Shown in pieces: positions 1 to 9,897 of a stretch of DNA of 64,000 nt (positions are counted from its first letter, which is position 1; every line of letters begins with the position of its first letter). The position numbers and the translations under genes were made by a program. Source of the stretch: Alopecurus myosuroides (Eukaryota > Streptophyta > Magnoliopsida > Poales > Poaceae); assembly GCA_028641055.1 (NCBI GenBank), contig CM054061.1, positions 29,499,523-29,563,522 on the forward strand. Direction: 5' to 3'. Below the pieces are notes generated by a model. It saw nothing but the letters and a program-made list of their open reading frames with translations, was not told the DNA's origin and made no database searches.

Positions 1-237
1 AACCCGTCAAGAATATTCCGACCTTGCAGAAAAGAAGATTGTGTAGGTTTGCCCACATGATCAACCACCGTATTTAACCTAATAGATGCAACTTTCGTAA
101 AGATTTGTAAGATAAAATAAAGAAGACATATTGATTTGTACTGTTGAATCCTTTCTCCCTCCAGAACGATTTTCCCAAAGTTAACACAGAACAAATCTAG
201 TTGTCCGGCATGCAAGCATCCGAATAAATCTAGCTGA
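1..237. other. Unassigned leader, no gene seen
   Basis: No coding similarity is recognised here. It directly precedes the decayed gypsy pol remnant and may be further decayed retroelement sequence or an older insertion. Confidence 0.3.
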
Positions 238-735
238 TTCATTAGTCGCCTGGGAGAGAAACCTCTCCCATATACCGGCGCATAAAAAAGTCGGATACCC
301 TCACGTGGACCGAAGAAGCGGATGCCGCCTTGCAACAATTGAAGAAAGTGTTGGCTAAGGCCACAATCCTAGCCGCGCTAAAATTTGACGAACCCATACT
401 AGTGTACTTGACAGCAACAACTAGGGTGATTAGTGTAACCATCGTTGTGGAGCAGAAGAAATAAGGGGGAAAAATCGCTGATCAGCACCGAGTGTACTAC
501 ATCAACGAGGTACTACATCATATTTTTGCCTCAATAAAGCTTTGGCATTAGTTCCAAGGACACTCTATCCGGGTGGTGAGAAATGCGCCCTTAGGAGACA
601 TAATCAATAATACATACACTACGGGCCACGTGGCCAAATGGGTAATAGAGCTAGCAGCTTTTGACATCAACTACAAAGCAAGGACAACCATCAAGTCTGA
701 GGTATTAACCGACTTTGTGGCTGATTGGACATAAG
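238..735 (+). pseudogene. Decayed Ty3/gypsy pol: RT C-terminus and RNase H-like connection
   Basis: The forward reading gives gypsy pol pieces in order: an SRLGEKPLP-like segment, then WTEEADAALQQLKKVL and a LAALKFDEPILVYL-like segment, which match the junction after reverse transcriptase. A degraded 'yf..vL.....rYP' stretch follows around 500-590, and then ELAAFDI and VLTDFVADWT. This order is typical of Tat-lineage (Retand/Athila-like) plant gypsy elements. Frame changes and stop codons, for example at about 731, show it is dead. It is collinear with the archaeal-type RNase H and integrase remnants that follow, so all three belong to one old element. Confidence 0.75.
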
Positions 736-762
736 CGTTGGATAAAATTCCACTACCAGAGT

Positions 763-1316
763 GGGAATACTAGATCATGCACTTTGACAAATCAAAGACG
801 CGGAAAGTCTCAAGGGCTGGTGTGGTCTTAAAATCGCCTAAGGGTGATATGCTTAGTTATGTATTGCAAATTTACTTCAACGCCAACAATAACGTAGCTG
901 AGTACGAAGCGTTTTTGCATGGACTGCATATCGCCAAATATTTGGGAGTTCGGTGTATCATTTTCTATGGAGATATCGCCAAATATTTGGGAGTTCGGTG
1001 TATCATTTTCTATGGAGATTCTGACTTAGTGAATCATCACGTGAATAAAACCTGGGATGCAAAGAACCCAATTATGGTGGAATACAGACGCATGGTAGAT
1101 GAGTTCGCTATCCGTTTCCTCGGATTTGAAATCAAGCATGTGCTCATAGAAGAAAATTGGACCGTAGATGATTTGGCCTGCCTCGGATATGAGAGAGCGG
1201 ATTTACCATCTGATGTGTTTCTAGAATACGATTTTGTGCCCTCCATTGAAGGAGGAGACGTAAATTACCCTCTAATATTAGAATCAGTGGCCGTCTTTCT
1301 GGTTATCCCAGATTGA
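763..1316 (+). pseudogene. Archaeal-type RNase H domain of a Tat-lineage gypsy remnant
   Basis: An open stretch from 777 reads MHFDKSKTRKVSRAGVVL, then NNVAEYEAFLHGL, then FYGDSDLV, and ends near a degraded DDLACL segment. These match the second RNase H (aRNH) that Tat-lineage elements carry between RNase H and integrase. The acidic residues in the first strand (D of HFD), helix (E of AEYEA) and DSDL are still visible. The frame survives for about 180 codons because an inserted 45-bp duplication is a multiple of three. Flanking stops in the surrounding pol show the protein is not made. The lineage is inferred from the presence of this domain. Confidence 0.75.
928..1017 (+). repeat. In-frame 45-bp tandem duplication in the RNase H remnant
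   Basis: Two identical 45-bp copies (928-972 and 973-1017) encode the same 15 residues, from IAKYLG to IIFYGD, twice. The intact family has one copy, so this is a lineage-specific duplication in a decayed element. Confidence 0.9.
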
Positions 1317-1484
1317 AAAGTTCCGTACCTGAACTTCTTACTGAAGCAGGAAGGACCGGAGGACGAAGTCGAACGAAGAAAGCTCTCGACTGTGTAAAGA
1401 ATACACAGTCATTGGCGAACATCTATACAATAGGAGTGTTTCCAGCATTTTTCAAAGGCGCATTGCACCATAAGAAGGACACTC
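1317..1484 (+). pseudogene. Linker between RNase H and integrase, decayed
   Basis: This short stretch lies between recognisable aRNH and integrase segments of the same element. No motif is preserved, and it is assigned by position only. Confidence 0.4.
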
Positions 1485-2575
1485 ACTCTTAATGTAAATA
1501 TATGTGGGAGACCGCGGTCACCACACACAACCAAGAAACCTAGTCGCCAAAGCATTTAGGCAAGGATTTTTCTGTCTGGCAGCAAAACAAGACGTCAAAC
1601 ACCACATCAAGAGATGCAAAGGATGCCAGTACTATGCCAATAAAACATATTTGCCGACTAAGAAACTTTGTACTAGCCCAATAACTTGGTTGTTCGGGGT
1701 CTGAGGGCTAGATATGGTTGGCTCCTTTAAGACGGCAAGATGAGGAGTGATGCAATTGCTAGTTGCGGTGGATAAATACACCAAGTGGGTTCAAGCTAAA
1801 CCCATAAAAAGCTTGATGGTGCGGCGACAGTAAAATTCATAATAAACATTGTTATACGTTCGGCATTCCGCGCAACATCATCATGGATAATGGCACCAAC
1901 TTCGCAGTTGTATCATTAGCCGCATATTGTAATAAAGTCGGGATTCGGCTTGACCTAGCCTCGGTACTTCACCCTAGTCGAATGACCAAGTCAAACGAAT
2001 TAATGGATTAATCCTGCATGGTCTGAAACCACGCCTAGAGGAGCCTCTGCATCACGCGGCTGGAGCTTGAGTAGAAGAATTTACGGCTGTGCTATGGAGT
2101 ATTCACACAACGCCGAACAGATCAACCGGCTACACACCCTTGTTTTTTGTGTATGATGCATAAGCCGTGCTTCCGACTGATATGATACATGATTACCCTC
2201 ACGTACAAGACTACGTCGAAGAAGACGCGGAAATATCCCGACAAGGTAGCATAGACCTTGTTGAGGTAGAAAGGGAAATCGCTCTTAAGGGATCCACCAT
2301 TTATCAACAGAAACTACGACAGTACCACAACCGCAAAGTAAAACCTCGAGAATTCTGAGAAGGAGACCTAGTTCTCCACCTTGTGTAGTAAAGGCGCACA
2401 AATCGGCCCCCGACATGGGAGGGGCCATTCGTCATCAGCAGACCGCTAAGGAATTGGTCATATTCACTTGTAGATATCCGTGACTTAAAAAAGAAACGCA
2501 ATAGGAAAAAGATAGACGTCGAACTAGAAGATACAAAACGTCCATGGAGTATAGATCAGCTACAACTATGCATCT
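1485..2575 (+). pseudogene. Decayed integrase of the Tat-lineage gypsy element
   Basis: The zinc-binding N-terminus is visible around 1504-1704: a GHH segment, then AKAFRQGFF and CKGCQYYA, the HHCC finger of retroviral-type integrases. The core follows with GLDMVGSF (first catalytic Asp) and LLVAVDKYTKWVQAKPI around 1705-1810, then a degraded catalytic stretch near 1880-2000. The C-terminal region near 2310-2560 reads YHNRKVKPREF, then GDLVL, WEGPFV and KRPWSIDQLQL, which matches the end of Tat pol polyproteins. Several stops and frame changes make it non-functional. The element's 3' end lies beyond 2575 but its boundary cannot be defined. Confidence 0.75.
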
Positions 2576-3028
2576 TTTATACCTAGTACAATTTTTATTG
2601 TAAACATTATCGAGACCATGAAATAAAGTCGGATTTGCTCAGTTCTTGGGTACTTGTCCGAATTTTTCTATTTTCTTATGATCTTTCAATTTTCTTCAGT
2701 GTTAACCTAAATTCGCTCAAAAAGTGCTCATGGTTAAAACTGATAAAGTATGCCATCTATATTGAGATCATGAACTAGAAGCATTATCTTATTGTTTTTG
2801 TGTTGGGTCGCCTAATCAAACAATTGGTACATCCGTACATTTAAGCTGGCTCACGCTCTTGGAAGAAAAGCAAATATTATAATGTTGCCAGCGTAAGAAA
2901 ACCTAGCTAAAGGTTTCACCGAAGAGATAAGAAAACTAAAGTGCAGAAGCCCGACCATTTAAATTATTTTGCATGTATCTTTGCAAAAGTAGTCGAATTA
3001 AATAGATGTTCATCAAAGCATTACATTC
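2576..3028. other. AT-rich stretch after the gypsy remnant, no gene
   Basis: No coding or structural feature is recognised. By position it is probably the 3' untranslated region or LTR remnant of the decayed gypsy element. Confidence 0.35.
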
Positions 3029-3030
3029 TA

Positions 3031-3241
3031 CTCCCTCCGTCCCAAAATATAGACTATGACCATGATTTTTTCTTATAATATGTTCACGGTTATATGAAAT
3101 GAAAGAATTTTACAAAGATGATTCCCGCGATACCATTTATGCATTATCAATCCATATAGTTTATGATATATTGGTGGTCAAAGTCGAGCATCAAAGATCA
3201 ACATAAAAATAGCGCGCCTTGTATTTTGGGACGGAGGGAAG
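3031..3241. mobile_element. Stowaway-like Tc1/mariner MITE
   Basis: It starts after a TA at 3029-3030 with CTCCCTCCGTCCCAAAATA and ends with the inverted TATTTTGGGACGGAGGGA at 3222-3239. CTCCCTCCGT is the classic Stowaway terminus in grasses. Length is about 210 bp with no coding capacity. The right TA target copy is imperfect: the next TA is 3244-3245, after a few extra bases. It separates the gypsy remnant from the large array. Confidence 0.85.
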
Positions 3242-4180
3242 ACTAATAAATGTTGCCATAGCAAATAATACAGTTTTTCTACTCAATTTGTTGTAGGCGT
3301 GGAGGTGCCGGTGGAGGAGGTAGCTTCATTTTTTCTGCGCTCTAGTCGCCTCTCTCCCACGCAACACAACGCAACAGCAGCGTGGTTCCAAAATCCTCAT
3401 TCCCATCGCTTTGTTGCATCTAGTTTTTTATAGCTGGGCGAAAGAACAAGATTTTATATGTATATTTTTTTTTTGCAGTGCCTGAGTTAGTGACATATGG
3501 AAATCCATCTCAAAAGTAAAATATGTGTGTCTTAGGGTAAGTGGGCCTGTACTAGAATCGTAAGGTATATGGGTATGCGCCACTTCCATCCCATGTTGTC
3601 TGTGACATCCACGATCATCCAGCCAACGACTTTGACTTCATATTCCCATAGAAGCAAGCGGGAGATATGTATTTATATGATCTTAAGGCTTTGTGCATCG
3701 ACTAAATTTCTCACAACGAGGGTATCGTAAGTAACAAAAATGAGGAACTCAGTTATACTAAAGAGACAATCTTATAAATTAAGCAGGTTCAGTAGTGGGT
3801 GCAGATGTGATGGCAGTGGGACTACCTTAGATTTTGGTTGCGCTTCAGTAGGTTCTCTCCCATGCATCACAATGCAACAAGGGCATGCCTCCAAAACCCT
3901 TCCTCCCCCTCGCCTTGCTGCACCTAGCTTTATATAGCTGGGAGAACTATCCCGGATATGGATGGGTGAATTTCGCAGGCTCCAAGGAGGCCGGAGGAAT
4001 AAATAGGGGAATTAATTTTTCCCTAGTTTTTTTCTAAATATTTTCCTTTGTTAACACATAAAGAAATACCAAATAGGGAAAATAATTTTCCATATTATAT
4101 ATGTGTATTGTTTTTTACATATGCTTGTATTATTAACATGTGAAAAGCTCATCTCAAAAGTAAAATGTACGTCTCAGATA
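3242..4180. repeat. 3.6-kb unit, copy 1 (left part)
   Basis: Contains P1 (from about 3295) and P2 (from about 3785), and ends in the start of landmark A at GTCTCAGA. The same copy resumes at 18302 after two nested transposon insertions. Confidence 0.75.
3929..3937 (-). promoter_or_regulatory. TATA box of array cassette P2, copy 1
   Basis: TTTATATAG on the plus strand reads CTATATAAA on the minus strand. It is followed leftward by a pyrimidine-rich leader, as in the other P cassettes (TATA sites also at 21171, 21855, 24781, 26965, 32884 and 38801). Activity is inferred only. Confidence 0.4.
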
Positions 4181-4338
4181 GTGATGGCACTTTGGTTACC
4201 ATTAGGGTACCCTCTAAATTGGCTAGTTCAAAAAAATGAACTAATTTTGTGATGACATCATCATTTTAGAAAACTTAGTTCAATTTTTTTTAACTAGAGA
4301 GGGTAAATGGTACCCTAATGGTGACCCACTGCCATCAT
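4181..4338. mobile_element. hAT-type MITE, interrupted by the CACTA element
   Basis: The left TIR is TAGTGATGGCA. The right TIR is TGCCATCAT plus TA, the last two bases now displaced to 18300-18301 by the CACTA insertion. Longer inverted arms are also visible (CCATTAGGGTACC in both orientations). The 8-bp target duplication GTCTCAGA is at 4173-4180 and 18302-18309. The 8-bp TSD and TAGNG-type ends indicate the hAT superfamily. Reconstructed length is 160 bp, with no coding capacity. Confidence 0.85.
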
Positions 4339-4353
4339 CACTAGTAGAGAAAC

Positions 4354-4640
4354 CCTCTTCTGTGGCGCACCAAATAGCTATTCTGTGGCGCACCCTGGGG
4401 CCACAGGGGTGCGCCACAGAACACACGCCACAAAAATAATTTCTGTGGCGCACCCAGCCCGTGCGCCATAGAAATAGTGGATTCTGTGGCGCACCAAGCC
4501 CGTGCGCCACAGAAATGGTGGATTCTGTGGCGCACCAAGCCCGTGCGTCACAGAAATAGTCGATTCTGTGGCGCATCCCTTAATGGTGCGCCACAGAATT
4601 AGGTGCGCCACAGAATTGTCCAATGGTGCGCCACAGAAAC
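4354..4640. repeat. Left subterminal repeat array of the CACTA element
   Basis: About 13 copies of the TGTGGCGCAC core occur in alternating orientation and form short hairpins. In En/Spm-type elements such subterminal motifs are binding sites for the element's own proteins; that role is inferred here. They create spurious peptide ORFs rich in CATE and WRT. Confidence 0.9.
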
Positions 4641-4916
4641 ATCTGCAATATTTCGAAATCTAAATTGTTTCTGCTGTATACAGTTTGAATATACAGGAAT
4701 TATACAGGAATTATTCACAGCAGTGATATTTGACAACATATAACATATTACTGATATTTTACAAAGTTACTAAATCACAATAGTGATACATAGTGCAAAG
4801 TATCGAATTTGTCTCAAAGTGATCACATAGTTAACTCGATCGAGTTGTCAAACACATCATCATCGAACAATAATTGTCACCACATATAGCTACTCGAGTT
4901 GTCAAGTTACAAATGC
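4641..4916. other. Non-coding stretch between subterminal repeats and the small gene
   Basis: AT-rich, probably the 3' untranslated region of the minus-strand gene at 4917-5159. No other feature is seen. Confidence 0.4.
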
Positions 4917-5159
4917 CTAAGCTAAGATGAAATAGACTACAAGCACGGCGACGATGGTGAGCAAGAACGGTAGCTTGATGGAGGTCGTCATCTTGTTCAT
5001 CTGTTTCGACTGGTGGTCCCTCCACTTCGCAACCGCCTCGTGTCTAGTCTTGTATCCTTTATAGGAGTTGCCGCTGAACTTGTCGACCTGTGCTTTGCAG
5101 TCCTTCCACTCGTCATAGACTCCTGGAACCCGACCCTCGAACACCACGTAGTACGTCAT
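4917..5159 (-). CDS. Small protein: RNase H1 N-terminal-like domain plus C-terminal TM helix
   Basis: Eighty residues, intact. Residues 3-45 (YYVVFEGRVPGVYDEW, then a Cys-containing segment, then FSGNSYKGYKT) match the RNase H1 N-terminal hybrid-binding fold, also called the viroplasmin-like domain (PF01693 family). That domain binds RNA/DNA hybrids or dsRNA. Residues about 61-80 (LPFLLTIVAVLVVYFILA) form one strongly hydrophobic helix at the extreme C-terminus, predicting a tail-anchored membrane protein. No RNase H catalytic domain follows. A TATATAG|ATG acceptor-like site abuts the start codon, so an upstream 5' exon is possible. Joining to the Ulp1-like exon upstream would hit an immediate stop, so I treat it as separate. 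Its role in the CACTA element is unknown. Confidence 0.65.
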   Translation of the reverse strand: MTYYVVFEGRVPGVYDEWKDCKAQVDKFSGNSYKGYKTRHEAVAKWRDHQSKQMNKMTTSIKLPFLLTIVAVLVVYFILA

Positions 5160-5280
5160 CTATATAGATAGACACAAAGCATATTAGTAAGTATAATGCA
5201 AAAAACAACTAAGTCATATATGTTCACAAAAAACAACTAAGGAAACAAAAAATAAACATCATCAAAGATATACAAACATA

Positions 5281-5450
5281 AAGCTAGCTAGGCCTAAGTT
5301 AATTTAGAGCAAACTAATAGTAGCTAGCTAGGAGTTTAGAGCTAACTAATAGTAGCTATAGCTAGGCCTAAGTTTAGAGCAAACTAATAGTAGCTAGCTA
5401 GGCCTAAGTTTAGAGCTAAACTAATATAGTAGCTAGGCTTATATAAGTTA
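5281..5450. repeat. Degenerate tandem repeat, about 45-50 bp period
   Basis: About four imperfect copies built on GCTAGGCCTAAGTTTAGAGC and ACTAATAGTAGCTAG. It lies in the gap between the small gene and the last exon of the second CACTA gene. No coding function. Confidence 0.7.
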
Positions 5451-5499
5451 AGCAAATTTTGTTAAACAAACTAATAGTAGCTAGCTACGCACACCTCGA

Positions 5500-8400
5500 T
5501 CAACGATACCTCAACTGGAGCGGCGCCGGAAACGGCTTATATAGGTCCTTGGTCATCCACGTCCTACGATCAGCCTGCCGCTCTAGGCGTTCCTGGATAT
5601 CCCTCTGGCATAACCCTATGGGTTGGTGCAAGGACCCTCCCTTTTTGTTGACATCTTCAATGATTATCTCCGACAACTTGACTTTGATGCGATGAAAATC
5701 TTGTATAAGATCTTCCTGTGAGATTTCCCCCGCCATTTTGTTGGACCAGTCTCGGAGTCTAGAAGGATGATTCAAATTGTTTGCATCGCGGACAATCCCT
5801 TTGAGGTGATGGAGGGCATAGAAGGCCTCTTTCGTGTTCCAAGCCGGCTGCTTGATGCAGGGGAACTCAGTCACGTGCCTGAACCCGTATTTGCCAGTAC
5901 CCGGCCTGATACATTCTTGTTTCTTTTGGAATGTGCCTCCATTTTGGGCGTAGCCATTGATAGCCTCATCGAGAACACCCCTTATTCTGGTGTAGTCTTT
6001 CCTCTTCGTCACATTCGACGAGTCGAAGTATTGGGCAAGTGACCACTGTGGGCAAAGCACGACGAGTGTGCAGTATGTGTCCCTGCTCAACACATGCAAT
6101 TGAATCCAGGATAAGCAATGGATGAAATCTAGAAAAAAAACATTAGCTACGACGGTCGCGAGACTTACTCGGGGAAGACAGGCAAAAGAATGTCCCTCTT
6201 GTTCTCACTGTTTCTCAACATGAAGCTCTCGAGGTACTTCACTGCCTTGGTCCGTGTACTTGATCCTTCCTCCAGCTGGCTATCACGCATGTAGTAGGGA
6301 TCCGCTACGATAACGTGAGGGGGTAACTCTCGCTGGATCTGCAGCTGAGCATTGAGCGCATATAGGCGGACCAAGTTATAGTCCAGCCGTCTCGAGTGAA
6401 ACAGACTGAAGATATCCTCATACGCTATGAAGAACAGTCCCGCGGGGTCTTCGTTGACGAAGTCCGGGCCCTCTGGCACCTTGACCGTGAACACAGGGTA
6501 ATTTGGACACTTGTCTTGAAGAAGGAGACCCTCTAGCATCACGATAATGTTCTGCAATGTGAGCATTGGTCCAATTGCCCCATGTATCTCGTCCGGACCC
6601 AGTATCGGTTTCCCAGCTTCATGCAAGCGGGTCAAGCCATCCTTACGGGGTCGTATCACGGCGTCGGCCAAGATCTTAGTATGCTGGACCTTTTTAGCAG
6701 GTCTCTTCCTAATCTTCTTGCTGGCGGTGGCTTGATCTGCTGCGGGAGCTGGGGGTGAGGGAGCTGGGGGTGCGGGTGCTCGGGACGACCCTTCGATTGT
6801 CTTATGCAGTGTGCCAGGGCTGAATACTGTACCCTCCGGGTAGGTCAGACGCTGCGTGACTTCAGTACGTCTAGGTTGATCGTCGTGACTGCGGAAGGCT
6901 TCGTCGTCACGATTCATATCAGGCATGTACCTATCTTGGCTGTAGCCCGTGTTGAGGTAGGCATTGATGTCGACATTGTCATCGTAATGATAGTCTTCGA
7001 CACCGGCGGCTCCAGCAAACTGGTTGTCCACGTCCTTTGGTGGTGACGGCGGCTGTGATGCCGGCGGTTGAGGCACAACTGCATTTGATGATCTTTTGGG
7101 CGGTCGTTGCGGCATATTTCCCAACAACACTTTGTGCCTTGTTGTGGTGGCAACAACCGCCGGTTCCTTCTGGGTGGTGGTGGCAACAACCGCCGGTTCC
7201 TTCTGGGTGGTGGTGGCAACAACCGCCGGTTCCTTCTGGGTGGTGGTGGCGACGAGTACTGTTTCCTTCTGAGGGGCGGCGGCCTTGGGTGCAGTCTGGA
7301 GGGCTCTTTGCTTCGTGGGCCGGACGATCTTATTCTGCGGGGCCATAGGGGATGTGGCGCCGGTGTTGCGCTTGATCACAAGACCCCCCCCCCCCCCAAG
7401 ACGAATCTGGCTCTTCGGCCATTGCATCACCCAAGTCGTGCACTCTCCAAGTACCAAGTTGTCCTCGTAGTAGCCTGGAGGTTGAAAGGGGGGGAGGACG
7501 TCGCGATACTCCGGCACTACATTGGCCAACTTCACCTTCATCACGTTCTCGTCCATTCGAGAGTGGTGCATAGTGCGTTGCATGGGTTGTATAATAGTGC
7601 CGGTAGCAACATCCACCAACTCTCCGCCGGGCACCACACGATGCAGGAGTACGCAAGGTTCGTCCTGTTGGGCAACATACCAGGCATCATGAGATGACAG
7701 TCATCTTGAGAAGGCGTAGTTAGATCATGAATAACTAATTAGTTACCTTGGTGATGGCGTCAAGCTCGGCGGGTGTCGAGACAAGGGCGACGGTGCCGGC
7801 GGCCGGCCCATCATTCTTCGGCATTGCTGCGGAAGGGGGTGGCGATGTGACCAGAAGGAGCGGCGCCGGCGTCTGGGGGGTCAGCTGTTGCGGCGGCACT
7901 TGCTGGTTCATGCTTGAGTTGCTGCCGACGAAGGTGGGCAGATGGATCGGTCCAATTTGACCCCCCGCATTCCAAGAAGCTATCCCCTCCATCAACCCAG
8001 CGGGGATGACTTCCTTGAGCCTCTGATCCACTAATCGGTTGAGCGTGTCGGGGTCCACCTCTCTGCTCTCCAGTTTCTTCTCTAGAGCCGCCATCTTCTT
8101 CTTCAGCTCCGCGACCTCCTCATCATCCTTAGTCGATGTCGTCTTCCTCTTCTTTTTTGACTTGGCATCTGATGAGTAGTACTCGGCTACCTTAATGTTT
8201 AGCCCAAAGCCGGAGATACGGCCAGCTGACGTCGGCGGGGCATCCAACGGCCTTTGCTTGTATGCGTTCGTCGCTCTGTTGAAAGGCGTGTCCCACCGAC
8301 TCGTCGACCCTTCGGACGAGTCAGATTTCCGCAACTCCCTCTCCTTCGGACAAAAGGAAATTAAGGTGAGCCCATTATCTAATTATTAGATCAATGCAAT

Positions 8401-9341
8401 ATACATGTACTTGAGATATATGTATCCTTACCAAATGTTTCTCAAATTCCTTCACGTCCTCGTCTTTCGTCACGAATTCCCCCGTCTTCCAGTCTAAGAA
8501 GTACCGGGATCGGACAAAGTTCCTAACTTGTATATCCGTGATTTTGTGCCAGGGGTTATCTTTTCCGAGACGTTCCATCTCGCGGTCCTCCTTCTCCCAA
8601 ATAGGCTGTTTTCCTCGGTAACCACCGCTTCCGAGATGTTGGTGCCCTATGTTTTGGTCCCGCATATCCTGCCCCCATTTTGTCCATTTTTTACACTCCT
8701 CGGTGTTCAAGTACGCCTTAAATATCTCGAAATCTTCTTTCTGAAGCGTCGGGTCTTTTCGACTGATCTCCTCCCAGCTTTTACCTTTTTCAATCTTCTT
8801 CTTCACCCGGGATTTCCAGCTGCTCAACGCGGTGCTCATCTTCGTGATGGCTAAAGAGTCCACCATTTTGTTGAACGGCTCCGGGAACGTGTATCGCTGG
8901 TGAACCTTCTTCAGGAGGATTTCGACCAAAGCCTTGTTGTCGTCGCTTCTAAGGTCCGTCGTGTTGATCGACATGCTTTCCCGCACGATGCACCCTAGCT
9001 GCATGCCGTACCCTGAGGCAACACCTGGAGGCGCCACTCGGCGAGACCTCGGTGATTGTATCGATGACGTTCGCGACCACTTGCGGCTTACGATCCTTCC
9101 TTGGGGCCCGGGGCTTCTTATTCTTCTTATCGGTCGTCGGGGCGGCGTCGCCGCTACCACCAGCCGCCGTGCGGTCAGTGCCACCACCATCGGTGCTCTT
9201 ATCCTGGTCCTCTTCCTCCAAGTACCTCCAATCAGGGTCCTCCCGGACCTCTTCCTCAATTCTGGTTGCAGCGTGGGCATCCCAGCCCTCTTCCTCGGCA
9301 CCGGCTTCGGGCACGGACACGTTCTTGGAAGAGCCAGACAT
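5500..9341 (-). pseudogene. Second CACTA protein: Ptta/En/Spm domain, coiled coil, dead Ulp1-like tail
   Basis: Four exons can be assembled: 9341-8432, 8343-7747, 7664-6169 and 6082-5500. The three introns are 82-88 bp with GT/AG ends, and all junctions keep the frame (for example KHL|ERELRKSD and PVFPE|DTYC). Exon 1 opens with an acidic N-terminus and then a Ptta/En/Spm transposase-like region (PF03004 type: ALTKMSTALSSWKSR-like, FLDWKTGEFV). Exon 2 has a charged coiled coil around 8040-8110. Exon 3 is Pro/Lys rich with an 11-residue repeat. Exons 3-4 end in a Ulp1/C48-like fold (YFDSSN, CIKQP, GGTFQ) lacking the catalytic His and Cys. A frameshift near 9030 separates the N-terminus from the rest of exon 1, so this copy is broken. 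Similar second proteins accompany TNP2 in grass CACTA elements; their function is poorly known. Confidence 0.75.
7144..7254 (-). repeat. 33-bp in-frame repeat in exon 3 of the second CACTA gene
   Basis: Just over three copies of a 33-bp unit encode QKEPAVVATTT repeats in a Lys/Pro/Thr-rich linker. It is in frame and likely variable in copy number between elements. Confidence 0.85.
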
Positions 9342-9717
9342 GTTTCTGTAATAACATTCAAATTTGAGTTTTTGAGTTGGATTTCAAATTATTCAATATA
9401 GACGTGCTTGGAAGAGCCAGATGAGTGATAGGTATTTCCTGCTTTTTTTTACTGCCTAGTGTAAAGCTGGCTAGTGTAATGCTACCAAAAAAAAGGTAAA
9501 TTCTTAATATCGTATCATGAAATTATTTCTCCCACTATTAATCAAGATCACCAAAGCAAATCGTGAATTCGGTCTTTGGTGGGTACATGGTTGGGTTTGT
9601 TCTTCTTATGTTATTTTTGAGAGGTTGTCTGATAATAGATTGGTGCCAACAAATGAATTTTGACTAGGCCAGAAATAGAAAATAATGTTATTTGATTCCC
9701 TTAACGCATCCAAACAG
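9342..9717. other. Upstream region of the second CACTA gene
   Basis: Non-coding and AT-rich. By position it holds the minus-strand promoter and 5' leader of the gene starting at 9341. No clear TATA box was identified. Confidence 0.35.
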
Positions 9718-9897
9718 AGCGAGGAAATGGTGACAGCAGATGCTGAACATATGAAAAAGTTGATGGAAGCTGCTAAATCCAATGAAGATGAGTTACAGAA
9801 GACCTCTAGTGAACTAGAGTTAAAGCTTAAATCTAGTGACTATGAGAAACATCAAATGATGGAAGAAATATCTGATGTACATGGCTCAAGAAAAGAG
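9718..9897 (+). pseudogene. Captured host-gene exon encoding a coiled coil
   Basis: A 180-bp open segment, exactly 60 codons, lies between an acceptor-like AACAG and a donor-like GAG|GTATCT. It encodes an alpha-helical, charged sequence with heptad-like spacing (EEMVTADAEHMKKLMEAAKS, then ELELKLKSSDYEK). The strand is opposite to both CACTA genes, and the composition differs from transposon proteins. This looks like an exon from a host coiled-coil protein, possibly kinesin-like, though I cannot name the parent with confidence. No flanking coding exon of the same gene is convincing, so it cannot make a full product. Confidence 0.5.

Noticed and set aside
4280..4623. Overlapping minus-strand peptides rich in CATE/WRT words
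   Set aside because: They are translations of the CACTA subterminal GCGCCAC hairpin repeats. The right array (17800-18225) and the internal cluster (13330-13670) give the same artefact.
4917..5159. Possible endogenous pararetrovirus because of the viroplasmin-like domain
   Set aside because: No other pararetroviral gene is nearby. The domain also forms the N-terminus of cellular RNase H1, and the gene lies inside a complete CACTA element.
6547..7697. Several plus-strand ORFs of 60-196 codons
   Set aside because: They are antisense shadows of exon 3 of the second CACTA gene and its 33-bp repeat.
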